Assembly: GCF_001426585.1 (NCBI RefSeq) | Contig: NZ_LMEI01000013.1 | Span: 462,462-526,461 of the forward strand | DNA from: Streptomyces sp. Root431 | Lineage (GTDB): Bacteria; Actinomycetota; Actinomycetes; Streptomycetales; Streptomycetaceae | Direction of reading: 5' to 3' | Length of the DNA stretch: 64,000 nt | In this document: one piece after another, positions 1-10,474 of the stretch | Layout: each line of letters begins with the position of its first letter | Numbering within the stretch: position 1 is the stretch's first letter | Translations under genes and position numbers: made by a program | Notes under the pieces: model-generated | Database searches by the model: none | Told to the model about the DNA's origin: nothing | What the model saw: only the letters and a program-made list of their open reading frames with translations

Positions 1-927
1 CACGAGCACGGCCTTCGCGATGAGGAGCAGCGGGTTGACCCGCAGGCCCGCCATGTCCTTGTCGGACTTCAGCTCCTCGACCAGCTTCATCGTCCGCGTG
101 ATGTCGAACGTCACGAACTCGGTGACGTGCGGCGCGGTGAACGCCGAACCCACCATCGCCGCGGCGGTCGCCTTCCGTACGCCCTTGATGGGGACACGGA
201 CCTCCCGGGCGTCCGAGGACACCACGCCCGCGGCGGCAGGAGCCGGAGCCTGGGCCTGGGCCGGAGCCGGGGCGGCCGCGGGGGCCGGGGCCAGGGCGGC
301 CGGCGCGGGGGCGGGAGCCGCCGCCGCGTGGACGTCCTCGCGGGTGATGATGCCGTCCGGGCCGGTCGGGGTGACCGTCGCCAGGTCGACGCCGAGGTCC
401 TTCGCGAGCTTGCGGACCGGCGGCTTGGCCAGCGGCCGTGCGCCGGCCGGCGCGTGCCCGTTGAGCTGCTCCGGTACGGAGGCGAGGACCGGAGCGGCGG
501 GCGCGGCCGCCGGGGCGGTGCCCGCCGGGGCCTTGCGCGCGCGGCGCTTGGTGGAGCTCGCGGCCACGCCGTAGCCGACGAGGACGGGCTGGCGGCCCTT
601 GGGCTCCTCGTCCTCGACCGCCGGGGCGGCGGGGGCCGCCGCGACCGGGGCGGCCTCGGCCACCGGGGCCTCGGGCGCGGCGCCGCCGCCGACGTTCACC
701 GAGATGATGACCTGGCCGACGTCGACCGTCGTCCCCTCGGGGAAGCGCAGCTCGTGCACGGTCCCGTCGAAGGGGATCGGCAGCTCGACGGCGGCCTTGG
801 CCGTCTCGACCTCGCACACGACCTGTCCGTCGGTGACCGTGTCACCGACCTGGACGTACCACTTGAGGATCTCGGCCTCGGTGAGGCCCTCGCCCACGTC
901 GGGCATCTTGAATTCGCGGATCGTCAC
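1..927 (-). CDS. bkdC1: Branched-chain alpha-keto acid dehydrogenase E2 (dihydrolipoamide acyltransferase), 3' part outside window
   Basis: E2 core of the branched-chain keto-acid dehydrogenase complex. It transfers the acyl group from E1 to CoA through a swinging lipoyl arm. About 309 residues are visible. The lipoyl domain is residues 1-77 with the lipoylated lysine in VETAKA (K44). Ala/Pro-rich linkers follow, then a peripheral-subunit-binding domain near residues 180-215 (PVRKLAKDLGVDL). The acyltransferase domain begins and runs off the window edge. The GTG start at 927 is chosen because a GAGGAG box precedes it and the product opens MTIREFKMPDVGEG; an ATG six codons later is the alternative. 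It is the third gene of the E1alpha-E1beta-E2 operon. The visible part is intact. Confidence 0.95.
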   Translation of the reverse strand, partial: MTIREFKMPDVGEGLTEAEILKWYVQVGDTVTDGQVVCEVETAKAAVELPIPFDGTVHELRFPEGTTVDVGQVIISVNVGGGAAPEAPVAEAAPVAAAPAAPAVEDEEPKGRQPVLVGYGVAASSTKRRARKAPAGTAPAAAPAAPVLASVPEQLNGHAPAGARPLAKPPVRKLAKDLGVDLATVTPTGPDGIITREDVHAAAAPAPAPAALAPAPAAAPAPAQAQAPAPAAAGVVSSDAREVRVPIKGVRKATAAAMVGSAFTAPHVTEFVTFDITRTMKLVEELKSDKDMAGLRVNPLLLIAKAVLV

Positions 928-937
928 GGTGCTCTCC

Positions 938-1918
938 TCAGTACGCCAGCGAGCGGTCGACGGCGTCGAGCACGCGATCGAGACCCGGCAGGTACTCCTC
1001 CTCCAGGCGCGCCGGCGGGTACGGCGCGTGGTAGCCGCCGACCCGCAGGACGGGGGCCTCCAGGTGGTAGAAGCAGCGCTCGGTGATCCGGGCGGCGATC
1101 TCCGCGCCGGAGCCGAAGAACACCGGCGCCTCGTGGACGACGACCAGGCGGCGGGTCTTCTCGACCGAGGCCTGAAGGGTGTCGAAGTCGATCGGGGAGA
1201 TCGAGCGGAGGTCCACGACCTCGATGGACTTGCCCTCCTCGGCGGCGGCCTCGGCCACCTCCAGGCAGGTCTTCACCATCGGGCCGTAGGCGACCAGAGT
1301 GAGGTCCGTGCCCTCGCGGGCGACCCTGGCCTTGTGCAGCTCGCCGGGGATGGCCTCGGTGTCGACCTCGCCCTTGTCCCAGTAGCGGCGCTTGGGCTCG
1401 AAGAAGATGACCGGGTCGTCGCTCTGGATCGCCTGCTGGAGCATCCAGTAGGCGTCGGAGGAGTTCGCCGGGGTGACGACCTTGAGGCCCGCGACGTGCG
1501 CGAAGAGCGACTCGGGGGACTCGGAGTGGTGCTCGACGGCGCCGATGCCACCGCCGTACGGGATGCGGATGACGACCGGCATCTTCACGGTGCCGAGCGA
1601 ACGCGCCCGGATCTTCGCCAGCTGGGTGACGATCTGGTCGTACGCCGGGAAGACGAAACCGTCGAACTGGATCTCCACGACCGGCCGGTAGCCGCGCAGC
1701 GCGAGGCCGATCGCGGTGCCGACGATGCCGGACTCGGCGAGCGGGGTGTCGATGACACGGTCCTCGCCGAAGTCCTTCTGCAGGCCTTCGGTGATCCGGA
1801 AGACACCGCCGAGCTTGCCGACGTCCAGGCCCATGATGAGGACCTTGGGGTCGGTCTCCAGGGCCTTGCGCAGCGACTCGTTGAGCGCCTTCGCGAGGGG
1901 AAGCTTCTGAACAGCCAT
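938..1918 (-). CDS. bkdB1: Branched-chain alpha-keto acid dehydrogenase E1 beta subunit
   Basis: Beta subunit of the thiamine-diphosphate-dependent E1 component, which decarboxylates the 2-keto acids of Val, Leu and Ile. The products prime branched fatty acids and feed polyketide precursors. At 326 aa it has the usual family length. Family signatures are visible: IMGLDVGKLGGVFRITEGL near the N-terminus, DTPLAESGIVGTAIGLAL, the PYGGGIGAVEHHSESPE region, and a transketolase C-terminal domain with VVVHEAPVFFGSGAEIAA. The ATG lies 2 nt from the E1alpha stop codon and the E2 start follows 10 nt after its own stop, so the three genes form one transcript. Confidence 0.95.
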   Translation of the reverse strand: MAVQKLPLAKALNESLRKALETDPKVLIMGLDVGKLGGVFRITEGLQKDFGEDRVIDTPLAESGIVGTAIGLALRGYRPVVEIQFDGFVFPAYDQIVTQLAKIRARSLGTVKMPVVIRIPYGGGIGAVEHHSESPESLFAHVAGLKVVTPANSSDAYWMLQQAIQSDDPVIFFEPKRRYWDKGEVDTEAIPGELHKARVAREGTDLTLVAYGPMVKTCLEVAEAAAEEGKSIEVVDLRSISPIDFDTLQASVEKTRRLVVVHEAPVFFGSGAEIAARITERCFYHLEAPVLRVGGYHAPYPPARLEEEYLPGLDRVLDAVDRSLAY

Positions 1919-1920
1919 GA

Positions 1921-3114
1921 TTACTCGGCCTCTCCGTTCGCGAAGGACGCCTGGTAGGCGGCGAACTCCGCGCGCTCCTCGTCGACGAGCGCGTGCCCGT
2001 CCGCGTACACGTTGTCGAAGATCGCCATGTGCTCCGGGACGGGCATGGCGCGCACGACCTCGCGGACCTGCTTGCCGAGGGCCTCGCTCTCCGCCTCCAG
2101 CTCCTCGAAGAAGGCCGCGTCGGCGTGGCCCTCGTTCTCCATGTACGTCTTGAGGCGCTGGATCGGGTCCTTCGCCTCCCAGGCCTCGCGCTCCTCGTCC
2201 CGGCGGTACTTCGTCGGGTCGTCGGAGGTGGTGTGGGCGGCCATGCGGTAGGTGAACGCCTCGATGAGCGTCGGTCCCTCGCCGCGGCGGGCGCGCTCCA
2301 GGGCGGAGCGGGTGACGGCCAGGCACGCCAGGACGTCGTTGCCGTCGACGCGGACGCCGGGGAAGCCGAAGCCGGCGGCACGCTGGTAGAGCGGGACGCG
2401 GGTCTGCTTCTCGGTGGGCTCGGAAATCGCCCACTGGTTGTTCTGGCAGAAGAACACGACGGGAGCGTTGTAGACCGCGGAGAACACGAACGACTCGTTC
2501 ACGTCGCCCTGGCTGGAGGCGCCGTCGCCGAAGTAGGCGAGCACGGCGGAATCCGCGCCGTCCTTGGCGATGCCCATGGCATAGCCCGTGGCGTGCAGGG
2601 TCTGCGAGCCGAGAACGATCGTGTACAGGTGGAAATTGTTGGTGCTGGGATCCCAGCCACCGTGGTTCACGCCACGGAACATTCCCAGCAGATTCGTCGG
2701 GTCGACCCCGCGCACCCAGGCGACGCCGTGCTCGCGGTAGGTGGGGAAGACGTAGTCGTCGTCCCGAAGGGCGCGGCCGGAGCCGATCTGCGCGGCCTCC
2801 TGGCCGAGCAGCGAGGCCCACAGGCCCAGTTCGCCCTGGCGCTGGAGGGACGTGGCCTCGGCATCGAAGCGACGGGTGAGGACCATGTCGCGGTAGAGAC
2901 CGCGCAGCTCCTCGGCGCTCAGGTCGATGTCGTAGTCGGGGTGCTGGACGCGCTCTCCCTCGGGCGTCAGCAGCTGGACGAGCTCGGGCTCCGTCGCTAC
3001 CGCCTCGGCGCGCGTGCTCGTCTTCTTGGTGGTGCTCGTGCTCGCGCTTGCGGTGCGCTTGGTGCCGCTGCTGCGTCGCGTCGTCTTGCGCGCTGCAGTG
3101 CTCTCCACGGTCAC
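1921..3114 (-). CDS. bkdA1: Branched-chain alpha-keto acid dehydrogenase E1 alpha subunit
   Basis: Alpha subunit of the E1 decarboxylase (397 aa). It binds thiamine diphosphate through the GDGASSQGDVNE...QNNQWA motif around residues 190-225. A Ser/Thr/Lys-rich N-terminal leader of about 40 residues precedes the conserved core (LLTPEGERV, DYDIDLSAEELRGLYRDM). The reading frame extends further upstream, but the GTG at 3114 is preceded by GGAGG at good spacing, and the upstream stretch (many Arg, unusual composition) does not look coding. First gene of the operon; transcribed divergently from the response-regulator gene. Confidence 0.93.
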   Translation of the reverse strand: MTVESTAARKTTRRSSGTKRTASASTSTTKKTSTRAEAVATEPELVQLLTPEGERVQHPDYDIDLSAEELRGLYRDMVLTRRFDAEATSLQRQGELGLWASLLGQEAAQIGSGRALRDDDYVFPTYREHGVAWVRGVDPTNLLGMFRGVNHGGWDPSTNNFHLYTIVLGSQTLHATGYAMGIAKDGADSAVLAYFGDGASSQGDVNESFVFSAVYNAPVVFFCQNNQWAISEPTEKQTRVPLYQRAAGFGFPGVRVDGNDVLACLAVTRSALERARRGEGPTLIEAFTYRMAAHTTSDDPTKYRRDEEREAWEAKDPIQRLKTYMENEGHADAAFFEELEAESEALGKQVREVVRAMPVPEHMAIFDNVYADGHALVDEERAEFAAYQASFANGEAE

Positions 3115-3455
3115 GTGCGTGCTCCTCCGTCGGTCCGGCCTCCGGGTTCGCCGGTAGGCCAGTGCGGCTCTCCGCCTTATCCGTACCCTTCGCACGGGGT
3201 GGGTGCGATGCGGTCGGGGTCGGGCGTGACAGGTGCCCCGGCGAGAGCCCTGTTCTAGGCACGTTACCCACAGCGCGGCATTCCCGCGAAACCCCACTTG
3301 ACCTGCGATTTTGCTTGGATTTCCAAGTAAATCGAGAAAAGTGGGAACAGTCGCTGGTCAGCGCGTCGGCAACGGCCAGACAGGCCGCCGGAACATCCGG
3401 CACGTTATCCCGCGCACCCCGGGCGCGGGAAGAGCCAATATGTGAGACTGACTGG
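3115..3455. promoter_or_regulatory. Divergent promoter region between bkdA1 and the response regulator, with AT-rich palindrome
   Basis: 341-nt intergenic region that must hold both divergent promoters. An AT-rich island at 3298-3340 stands out in very GC-rich DNA. Inside it lies an inverted repeat, CTTGG-ATTT-CCAAG (3314-3327), whose flanks also pair (TT/AA at 3311-3312 and 3329-3330). This is a plausible operator for one or both genes. No clear -35/-10 pair is assigned and no DevR-box-like 20-mer is seen. Confidence 0.45.
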
Positions 3456-4115
3456 GTGCGCGAAGAAGGAAAAATCCGGGTATTTCTGCTGGACGACCAT
3501 GAAGTGGTCCGGCGCGGCGTCCACGAGCTGCTCTCCGTGGAAAGCGATATCGAGGTGGTCGGCGAGGCCGGAACGGCGGCGGACGCGCTGGTCAGGATCC
3601 CCGCGACCCGTCCCGACGTCGCCGTGCTCGACGTCCGGCTGCCGGACGGCAGCGGGGTGGAGGTGTGCCGCGAGATCCGTTCGCAGGACGAGGGCATCAA
3701 ATGCCTGATGCTGACCTCGTACGCCGATGACGAGGCACTTTTCGACGCGATCATGGCCGGAGCCTCGGGATACGTCCTGAAGGCCATCCGCGGCAACGAG
3801 CTGCTGAGCGCCGTGCGGGACGTGGCGGCCGGCAAGTCGCTGCTCGACCCGGTCGCGACGGCCCGCGTCCTGGAGCGGCTGCGCGACGGCAACAATCCGA
3901 AGGGTGACGACAAGCTCGCCAACCTGACGGACCAGGAGCGCAAGATCCTGGATCTGATCGGCGAGGGCCTGACCAACCGGGTCATCGGCGAGCGGCTCCA
4001 CCTTGCGGAAAAAACCATCAAGAACTACGTCTCCAGCCTGCTGTCGAAGCTGGGCATGGAGCGACGTTCGCAGGCCGCGGCGTACGTGGCCCGGCTCCAG
4101 GCCGAGCGCCACTGA
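3456..4115 (+). CDS. NarL/DevR-family response regulator (orphan)
   Basis: 219-aa two-component response regulator. The receiver domain is residues 6-122: acidic pair DD at 13-14, phospho-acceptor Asp59 (AVLDVRLPDGSG), Thr87 (MLTSY) and Lys109 (YVLKAI). The LuxR/NarL helix-turn-helix is residues 152-210 (LTDQERKILDLIGEGLTNR...EKTIKNYVSSLLSKLGM). The longer upstream frame is rejected; GTG 3456 matches the usual start just before the first receiver strand. No kinase gene lies beside it. S. coelicolor has an orphan DevR-type regulator next to its bkd operon that is reported to be served by a distant kinase (SCO0203); the same role here is inference. Confidence 0.9.
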   Translation: MREEGKIRVFLLDDHEVVRRGVHELLSVESDIEVVGEAGTAADALVRIPATRPDVAVLDVRLPDGSGVEVCREIRSQDEGIKCLMLTSYADDEALFDAIMAGASGYVLKAIRGNELLSAVRDVAAGKSLLDPVATARVLERLRDGNNPKGDDKLANLTDQERKILDLIGEGLTNRVIGERLHLAEKTIKNYVSSLLSKLGMERRSQAAAYVARLQAERH

Positions 4116-4259
4116 GGCCCGCGCGGCCCCGGGCCCGTCCGTGCGTCACCCGTACGGAGCAGCCCGGGGCCGACGGCCCGGATTCGGGACCTACGTCCCC
4201 ATGAAGGCGGGGCAGGGGCCCCTTTTCCGACACGCTGCCGGTGGCGGAGAGTGGAAGCC

Positions 4260-4772
4260 ATGTCCACCGATGAGATCCGCGCCATCGAGTTGCTCGGCCG
4301 AGTGTCGTACGGCCGGGTGGCGACGAGCATGCGGGCGATGCCGTTCGTCGCGCCCGCCCGGCACATCGTGACCGACGGACGTGTCCTGCTCCGGATGCAC
4401 CGGGGGCTCGGCTACCACCGCGCCTGCAACGGCAGCGTCGTCGCGTACGGCGCGGACAACTTCAACTCCGGCGCCCGGAAGATCTGGTCCGTGCAGTTCA
4501 CGGGCACGGCGGAGATCGTGGAGCCGACCGAGGAGGAGCTCGCGGCCTTCGGGCCCGAGCCGCGGACCGTGGACGACGAGTCCTTCGAACCGGTCTTCAT
4601 GCGGATCGAACCGCAGTTCGTGACCGTGCACGAGCTCGACTACTCGGCCGGCCACCCCGCCGAGTCCGCCGGCCGCCCCGTCGAGCTGCACTCCACGGAT
4701 CACTCCGCGGAGCACCCCTTGGACCATCCCCTGGACCATTCCCTGGAGCGACACCTCCACCACGTAGCGTGA
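4260..4772 (+). CDS. Pyridoxamine 5'-phosphate oxidase-related FMN-binding (split-barrel) protein
   Basis: 170-aa protein of the PPOX/flavin-reductase split-barrel family. The core is residues 1-125: an N-terminal helix with the LGRVSYGRVATS motif, AMPFVAPARHIV, LLRMHRGLGY, SVVAYGADNF and the strand WSVQFTGTAEIVEP. Such small proteins often bind FMN, F420 or heme; the cofactor cannot be told from the sequence. The C-terminus is odd: a His/Asp/Glu-rich tail (residues 127-170) with HPLDHPLDHSLERHLHH, perhaps metal-binding or simply low complexity. ATG 4260 is preferred to GTG 4251 because of the GGAG box about 10 nt upstream. Confidence 0.8.
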   Translation: MSTDEIRAIELLGRVSYGRVATSMRAMPFVAPARHIVTDGRVLLRMHRGLGYHRACNGSVVAYGADNFNSGARKIWSVQFTGTAEIVEPTEEELAAFGPEPRTVDDESFEPVFMRIEPQFVTVHELDYSAGHPAESAGRPVELHSTDHSAEHPLDHPLDHSLERHLHHVA

Positions 4773-4787
4773 TCTAACATCTGCGGA

Positions 4788-5804
4788 GTGCCGCGCTCAT
4801 ATGCAACCCTCGCTCCGCCCGTCGGCGCCCTCCTGCGCCGCTACGCGGCCGCGGGCGAGCCCCTCTCCTGCGAACCCGTGGCCCAGGGCCTCCTGAACCG
4901 CGGCTACCGCCTCTCCACCACGCGCGGCGCCTACTTCCTCAAGCAGCACCTGGACGCCCCCACGGCCGACCGCGCCACCATCGTCCGGCAGCACCGCGCC
5001 ACCCAGCGCCTGCACGCCCTGGGCCTGCCGGTGGCACCGCCGCTCGCCGACAACCGGGGCCGTACGGTCGCGGTCATCGACGGCCTCTGCTACGCCCTGC
5101 ACCCGTGGATCGACGGCCGGCACCGCGACGGCGCCCAGCTCTCCACCGGGGGCTCCCGACGCCTCGGAGCCCTCCTCGGGCACGTCCACACCTGTCTGGA
5201 GCGGGTCATGGAGTCCCCGCCGCCGGGGGACGACCACGAGAGCGCCCGCCCCGAGGACACCTTCGACGCGATCGAGGAGCTGATCCGCCTCGCCCGCGCG
5301 CACCGGCCCCACGACAGCTTCGACGCGCTCGCCGAGCACCGGCTGCGGGAGCGCCGCCGGCTGCTCGCCCAGCACGCCCACCACCGGCCGCCGCCGGCCG
5401 CCGCGTCCGGCTGGGTGCACGGCGACTTCCACCCGCTGAACCTGCTCTACCGGGGCGCGGAGCCCGCCGCGATCGTCGACTGGGACCGCCTCGGGGTCCG
5501 CCCGCGGGCGGAGGAGGCGGTCAGGGCGGCCGCGATCTTCTTCGTACGGCCGGGGGGCGAGCTGGCCCTGGAGAAGGTGCGGGCGTACGCGCGGGCGTAC
5601 CGGCGGGCGACGGGCGCGGACGGCGCCGAGCTGGCCGCGGCGGCGCACCGGGTGTGGTGGGAGCGGCTGAACGACTTCTGGACCCTGCGCTGGCGCTACC
5701 AGCTGCACGACCGAAGGGCCGACCCGCAGTTTCCCGCGGTGTCGGCCCTGGCGGTCTGGTGGACCCGCGAGTACGACGCCGTCCGTGACGCCTTCGCCGG
5801 ATAG
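4788..5804 (+). CDS. Aminoglycoside phosphotransferase/choline-kinase-fold protein
   Basis: 338-aa small-molecule kinase-like protein of the APH/homoserine kinase II superfamily. The catalytic loop is WVHGDFHPLNLLY (Brenner-type HGDxHxxN, about residues 208-220) and the metal-binding strand is AAIVDWDRLG. The N-lobe carries GLLNRGYRLST and the ATP-binding lysine in YFLKQHL. The substrate is unknown; similarity to antibiotic kinases is not evidence of resistance. Starts at GTG 15 nt after the preceding stop. The last 18 nt, including the stop codon, are duplicated immediately downstream. Confidence 0.8.
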   Translation: MPRSYATLAPPVGALLRRYAAAGEPLSCEPVAQGLLNRGYRLSTTRGAYFLKQHLDAPTADRATIVRQHRATQRLHALGLPVAPPLADNRGRTVAVIDGLCYALHPWIDGRHRDGAQLSTGGSRRLGALLGHVHTCLERVMESPPPGDDHESARPEDTFDAIEELIRLARAHRPHDSFDALAEHRLRERRRLLAQHAHHRPPPAAASGWVHGDFHPLNLLYRGAEPAAIVDWDRLGVRPRAEEAVRAAAIFFVRPGGELALEKVRAYARAYRRATGADGAELAAAAHRVWWERLNDFWTLRWRYQLHDRRADPQFPAVSALAVWWTREYDAVRDAFAG

Positions 5805-5892
5805 GACGCCTTCGCCGGATGAGGCGCATCCGGCGGATGAGGCGCATCCGGCGGCGTAAGGCCTGGCCGGCGGCGTAAGGCCTGGCCGGCGG
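5787..5892 (+). repeat. Three successive tandem duplications starting at a stop codon
   Basis: Three pairs of short direct repeats follow one another. An 18-bp unit (5787-5804 and 5805-5822) ends in TAG in copy 1, the real stop, and in TGA in copy 2. A second 18-bp unit is at 5823-5840, with its copy at 5841-5854. A 19-bp unit is at 5860-5878, with its copy at 5879-5892. The first unit is the 3' end of the phosphotransferase gene. Likely replication-slippage products. Confidence 0.85.
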
Positions 5893-5909
5893 GCGCCCTG
5901 GGGCGCCCG
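5890..5909. terminator. Convergent hairpin terminator
   Basis: Inverted repeat CGGGCGCC-CTGG-GGCGCCCG (8-bp stem, 4-nt loop) between the converging phosphotransferase and kinase genes. No T-tract on either side, as is common in Streptomyces. Confidence 0.5.
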
Positions 5910-5917
5910 GCGGCGGG

Positions 5918-7567
<1,650 letters not shown>

Positions 7568-7845
7568 CAGTCCTCGCCGTCGTCTGTCGTGCCGTGTCCA
7601 GTCGCCACGCTACAGGCTCCGCACGACATCACGGTCCGCGGTTGACCGGCCATCCAACCTCGTCCACGTACACCTGTGCAAATTCGACGGGTTTCCCCGG
7701 ACACTTCGGGAACGCTTCGCGGGCCCGCCCTGTGCGGAGGGTCACGGAACGGGCACGCGGCTTGACGTGTCGGTGCCCTGGGGCAGACTTGCGCCAGGAA
7801 ATTCCGGAATTCGACGCCGCCTCGCGCGCGTAGGGGGAAGCACAG
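7568..7845. promoter_or_regulatory. Divergent promoter region of the two kinase genes
   Basis: 278-nt region between head-to-head kinase genes. A candidate promoter for the plus-strand kinase is TTGACG (7762-7767), 17-nt spacer, AGACTT (7785-7790), close to the vegetative sigma-factor pattern. A GGGGGAAG ribosome site precedes ATG 7846. No clear counterpart was assigned for the minus-strand gene. Confidence 0.5.
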
Positions 7846-9510
7846 ATGAGCCAGGACGGCGCACAGGGCCGCTATGCGGGCGGTTCGGTAGCGGGCGGCC
7901 GGTACCAGCTGCGCGACCTCCTCGGTGAGGGCGGCATGGCGTCGGTGTACCTGGCCTACGACAGCGCACTCGACCGCCAGGTGGCGATCAAGACGCTGCA
8001 CACCGAGCTCGGCCGGGAACAGTCGTTCCGCGAGCGCTTCCGCCGCGAGGCGCAGGCCGTCGCGAAGCTGTCCCACACGAACATCGTCTCGGTCTTCGAC
8101 ACCGGCGAGGACACCCTCGACGGCGCCGTCATGCCGTACATCGTCATGGAGTACGTGGAGGGGCAGCCGCTCGGCTCGGTCCTCGCCTCGGACGTGCAGC
8201 AGTACGGCGCGATGCCCGCCGACAAGGCGCTCAAGGTCACGGCCGACGTGCTGGCCGCCCTGGAGGTCAGCCACGAGATGGGCCTGGTCCACCGGGACAT
8301 CAAGCCGGGCAACGTGATGACGACCAAGCGCGGCGTCGTCAAGGTCATGGACTTCGGCATCGCGCGCGCCATGCAGTCCGGCGTCACGTCGATGACGCAG
8401 ACCGGCATGGTCGTCGGCACCCCCCAGTACCTCTCCCCCGAGCAGGCCCTCGGCCGCGCGGTGGACGCCCGTTCCGACCTCTATTCGGTCGGCATCATGC
8501 TCTTCCAGCTGCTGACGGGCCGTCTCCCCTTCGACGCCGACTCGCCGCTCGCCATCGCGTACGCGCACGTGCAGGAGGAGCCGGTCGCCCCGTCCACCGT
8601 CAACCGCGCGGTGACGCCGGCGATGGACGCGCTCGTCGCCCGGGCTCTGCGGAAGAACCCGAACGAGCGGTTCCCGAGCGCCGCGGCCATGCGCGACGAG
8701 TGCCTGCGAGTGCTCGCGGCCGGCCAGACCGGTGCCCCGATGATCGTCCAGGGTGGTCCGGTCAGCAGCGGCGCGGGCGTCGGCTCTGCGGTCTTCCCGC
8801 CGGTCGGCCAGACCCCGCCGCCGGCCCCGCACCCCGGCCCGCACGGCGTACAGCAGCCGTACCTGCCGCCGACGCCGCAGCCCGGTCCGTACGGCCCCGC
8901 GACGCCCGCGCCCGGCCCGTCGTACGGCTACCCGCAGCAGGCCCCGACGCCGGCGCCGATGTACCAGACCCCGGCCCCCGGCCCGTCGCCGTACGCCCCG
9001 GGCCCGATGCACACGCCGGCCCCCGCGCACGCTCCCGTGGCGACGGGCGGCGGCTCCCGGCGGAACACCCCGGTGCTGGTGGGCGCCGTCGTCGCCGCCC
9101 TCCTCGCGATCGGCGGCCTGATCTTCGTGCTCCAGAAGGAGGACCCGGACCCGAACGCCGGCGGCACGGGCGGCACCACCGGCGGCACGGAGCAGGCCGA
9201 GACGGCGAAGCCCGGCCACAAGGGACCCGACCTGACCAAGGTCATCGACGTGAAGAAGTGCACGCAGCCTTCGGAGTCGAGCGACGACCCCACCAAGTTC
9301 GAGGTCCCCAACTTCACGTACAAGAACATCGTGTCGGTGAAGGCCTGCCTCCAGGCGGCGGGCTGGAAGACCATGACCCAGACCCCCGTGGACGAGTCGA
9401 CCTACGGCGAGGGCACGGTCCTGGAGCAGTACCCGCCGGCCGGTGAGGACATCACCGACGAGGACGCCGAGTTCACCTTCAAGATCTCGACGGGCAACCC
9501 GCCGCAGTAG
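7846..9510 (+). CDS. Transmembrane Ser/Thr protein kinase with a single PASTA-like domain
   Basis: 554-aa Hanks-type kinase. Residues 20-285 are the kinase domain: GEGGMASVY, Lys49, HRDIKPGNV, DFGIAR, TSMTQTGMVVGTPQYLSPEQ. A long Pro/Gly/Ala/Tyr-rich linker follows (about 310-405), then a membrane helix (about 407-429). An extracellular part carries one PASTA-like domain (about 485-554: VPNFTYKNIVSVKACLQAAGWKT...EQYPPAG). PASTA domains bind peptidoglycan fragments or lipid II in other kinases. The catalytic domain resembles the divergent neighbour closely, which suggests an old inverted duplication whose outer domains then diverged. Confidence 0.92.
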   Translation: MSQDGAQGRYAGGSVAGGRYQLRDLLGEGGMASVYLAYDSALDRQVAIKTLHTELGREQSFRERFRREAQAVAKLSHTNIVSVFDTGEDTLDGAVMPYIVMEYVEGQPLGSVLASDVQQYGAMPADKALKVTADVLAALEVSHEMGLVHRDIKPGNVMTTKRGVVKVMDFGIARAMQSGVTSMTQTGMVVGTPQYLSPEQALGRAVDARSDLYSVGIMLFQLLTGRLPFDADSPLAIAYAHVQEEPVAPSTVNRAVTPAMDALVARALRKNPNERFPSAAAMRDECLRVLAAGQTGAPMIVQGGPVSSGAGVGSAVFPPVGQTPPPAPHPGPHGVQQPYLPPTPQPGPYGPATPAPGPSYGYPQQAPTPAPMYQTPAPGPSPYAPGPMHTPAPAHAPVATGGGSRRNTPVLVGAVVAALLAIGGLIFVLQKEDPDPNAGGTGGTTGGTEQAETAKPGHKGPDLTKVIDVKKCTQPSESSDDPTKFEVPNFTYKNIVSVKACLQAAGWKTMTQTPVDESTYGEGTVLEQYPPAGEDITDEDAEFTFKISTGNPPQ

Positions 9511-9515
9511 GCGGT

Positions 9516-9543
9516 GGCGGGCCAGTAGTACGGACGGCCCGCC
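9516..9543 (+). terminator. Hairpin downstream of the PASTA kinase
   Basis: GGCGGGCC and GGCCCGCC form an 8-bp stem around a 12-nt loop just after the kinase stop codon. No T-tract follows. Confidence 0.45.
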
Positions 9544-9630
9544 GGCCGCCCCCTCCCGGATGCCGGAAGTGTCCCGGCATGTGACGCTGAGTCGACACCT
9601 CGGCGGCTCGGTACGGGAGGGGGTCACCCG

Positions 9631-10401
9631 GTGACTCCAGCACTCCGCAGGGCACGGGCGCGGGCCCTCGGCCCCGCGCTCGCCTGCACGTTCGTCTGCG
9701 CGGCCGCCCTGTGTGCCGCGCCCCTCGCGTACGGGGCGGAGGCCCCCGGCGGTACGCGGACGGTCGCGCCGTCCACGCCCCCCGCACCGACCACCCCGTC
9801 CGGGCCCTCCGTGCCGTCCGGACCGACCGCCACGGTGGCGACACCCTCCTCCGCGACACCACTCGGCACCACGCTCCCCTCCACCCCCGCCTCCGGAACC
9901 GCCTCGCCCGGGCGAACGGTCAGCCCCGGCACGCCCGTCCCGCCGGCGCCCGCGCCGACCGGCACCGCGGCGCCCTCCCCCTCCGCGCCGAGCTCCCCGC
10001 CCACCGGCGCCCCCGCCTCCGACGCCCCCGCCCCCAGCGGCTCCGCCTCCCTCGCGGGCCGTCCGGCCGGCGAGGGCCACCCGCGGCCCGGCCGCTCCGA
10101 GACGACGCCGGCCGCCACGCCGAGCACCGCTCCTCCGTCGCCCGGCCCCTCTCGTACCAGGACTGCAACAGACTCCGCCGAGGACGAAGCCGTCGAGGAA
10201 GAGGTCGGAGAGGTACGCGAGGAGGACCCCGTTGCGAACGAGGTGCCGCCCGCGACCCGGCCCGCCGCCGCGCCCCGGATGGCCTCCGAGGCCGCGCCCA
10301 CCCTCGTCGACCAGCGGATTCCCGTCCTCACCCTGGGCGTGGGGCTGGCCCTGATGGGGCTCGGGATCGGGTTCCTGGGGCTCCGCATGCGCCGCCGTTG
10401 A
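9631..10401 (+). CDS. Secreted Pro/Ser/Thr-rich protein with C-terminal membrane anchor
   Basis: 256-aa low-complexity surface protein. It opens with a signal peptide (RRARARA followed by a hydrophobic stretch ending in AYGA, cleavage near residue 35). A long disordered Pro/Ser/Thr/Ala region follows, then an acidic patch (EDEAVEEEVGEVREEDP), a hydrophobic helix (VLTLGVGLALMGLGIGFLGL) and a basic end (RMRRR). This resembles a wall-stalk protein held by its own C-terminal helix; there is no LPxTG-type sortase motif. Function unknown. GTG start at 9631 after a GGGAGGG box. Confidence 0.7.
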   Translation: MTPALRRARARALGPALACTFVCAAALCAAPLAYGAEAPGGTRTVAPSTPPAPTTPSGPSVPSGPTATVATPSSATPLGTTLPSTPASGTASPGRTVSPGTPVPPAPAPTGTAAPSPSAPSSPPTGAPASDAPAPSGSASLAGRPAGEGHPRPGRSETTPAATPSTAPPSPGPSRTRTATDSAEDEAVEEEVGEVREEDPVANEVPPATRPAAAPRMASEAAPTLVDQRIPVLTLGVGLALMGLGIGFLGLRMRRR

Positions 10402-10474
10402 GCCGTACCGGCCGCTCGGGTCCCCCTTGAGTCGGACCCGGCCGTTCCCTCTCAGGACGGTTGTCCGGCAGCGC

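Noticed and set aside
3115-3455. DevR/DosR box upstream of the orphan regulator
   Set aside because: No 20-bp TTSGGGACTWWAGTCCCSAA-like palindrome seen; only the CTTGG-ATTT-CCAAG repeat.
4788-5804. Antibiotic-resistance aminoglycoside phosphotransferase
   Set aside because: Only the general kinase fold is visible. Substrate residues are not diagnostic and the context is not a resistance locus.
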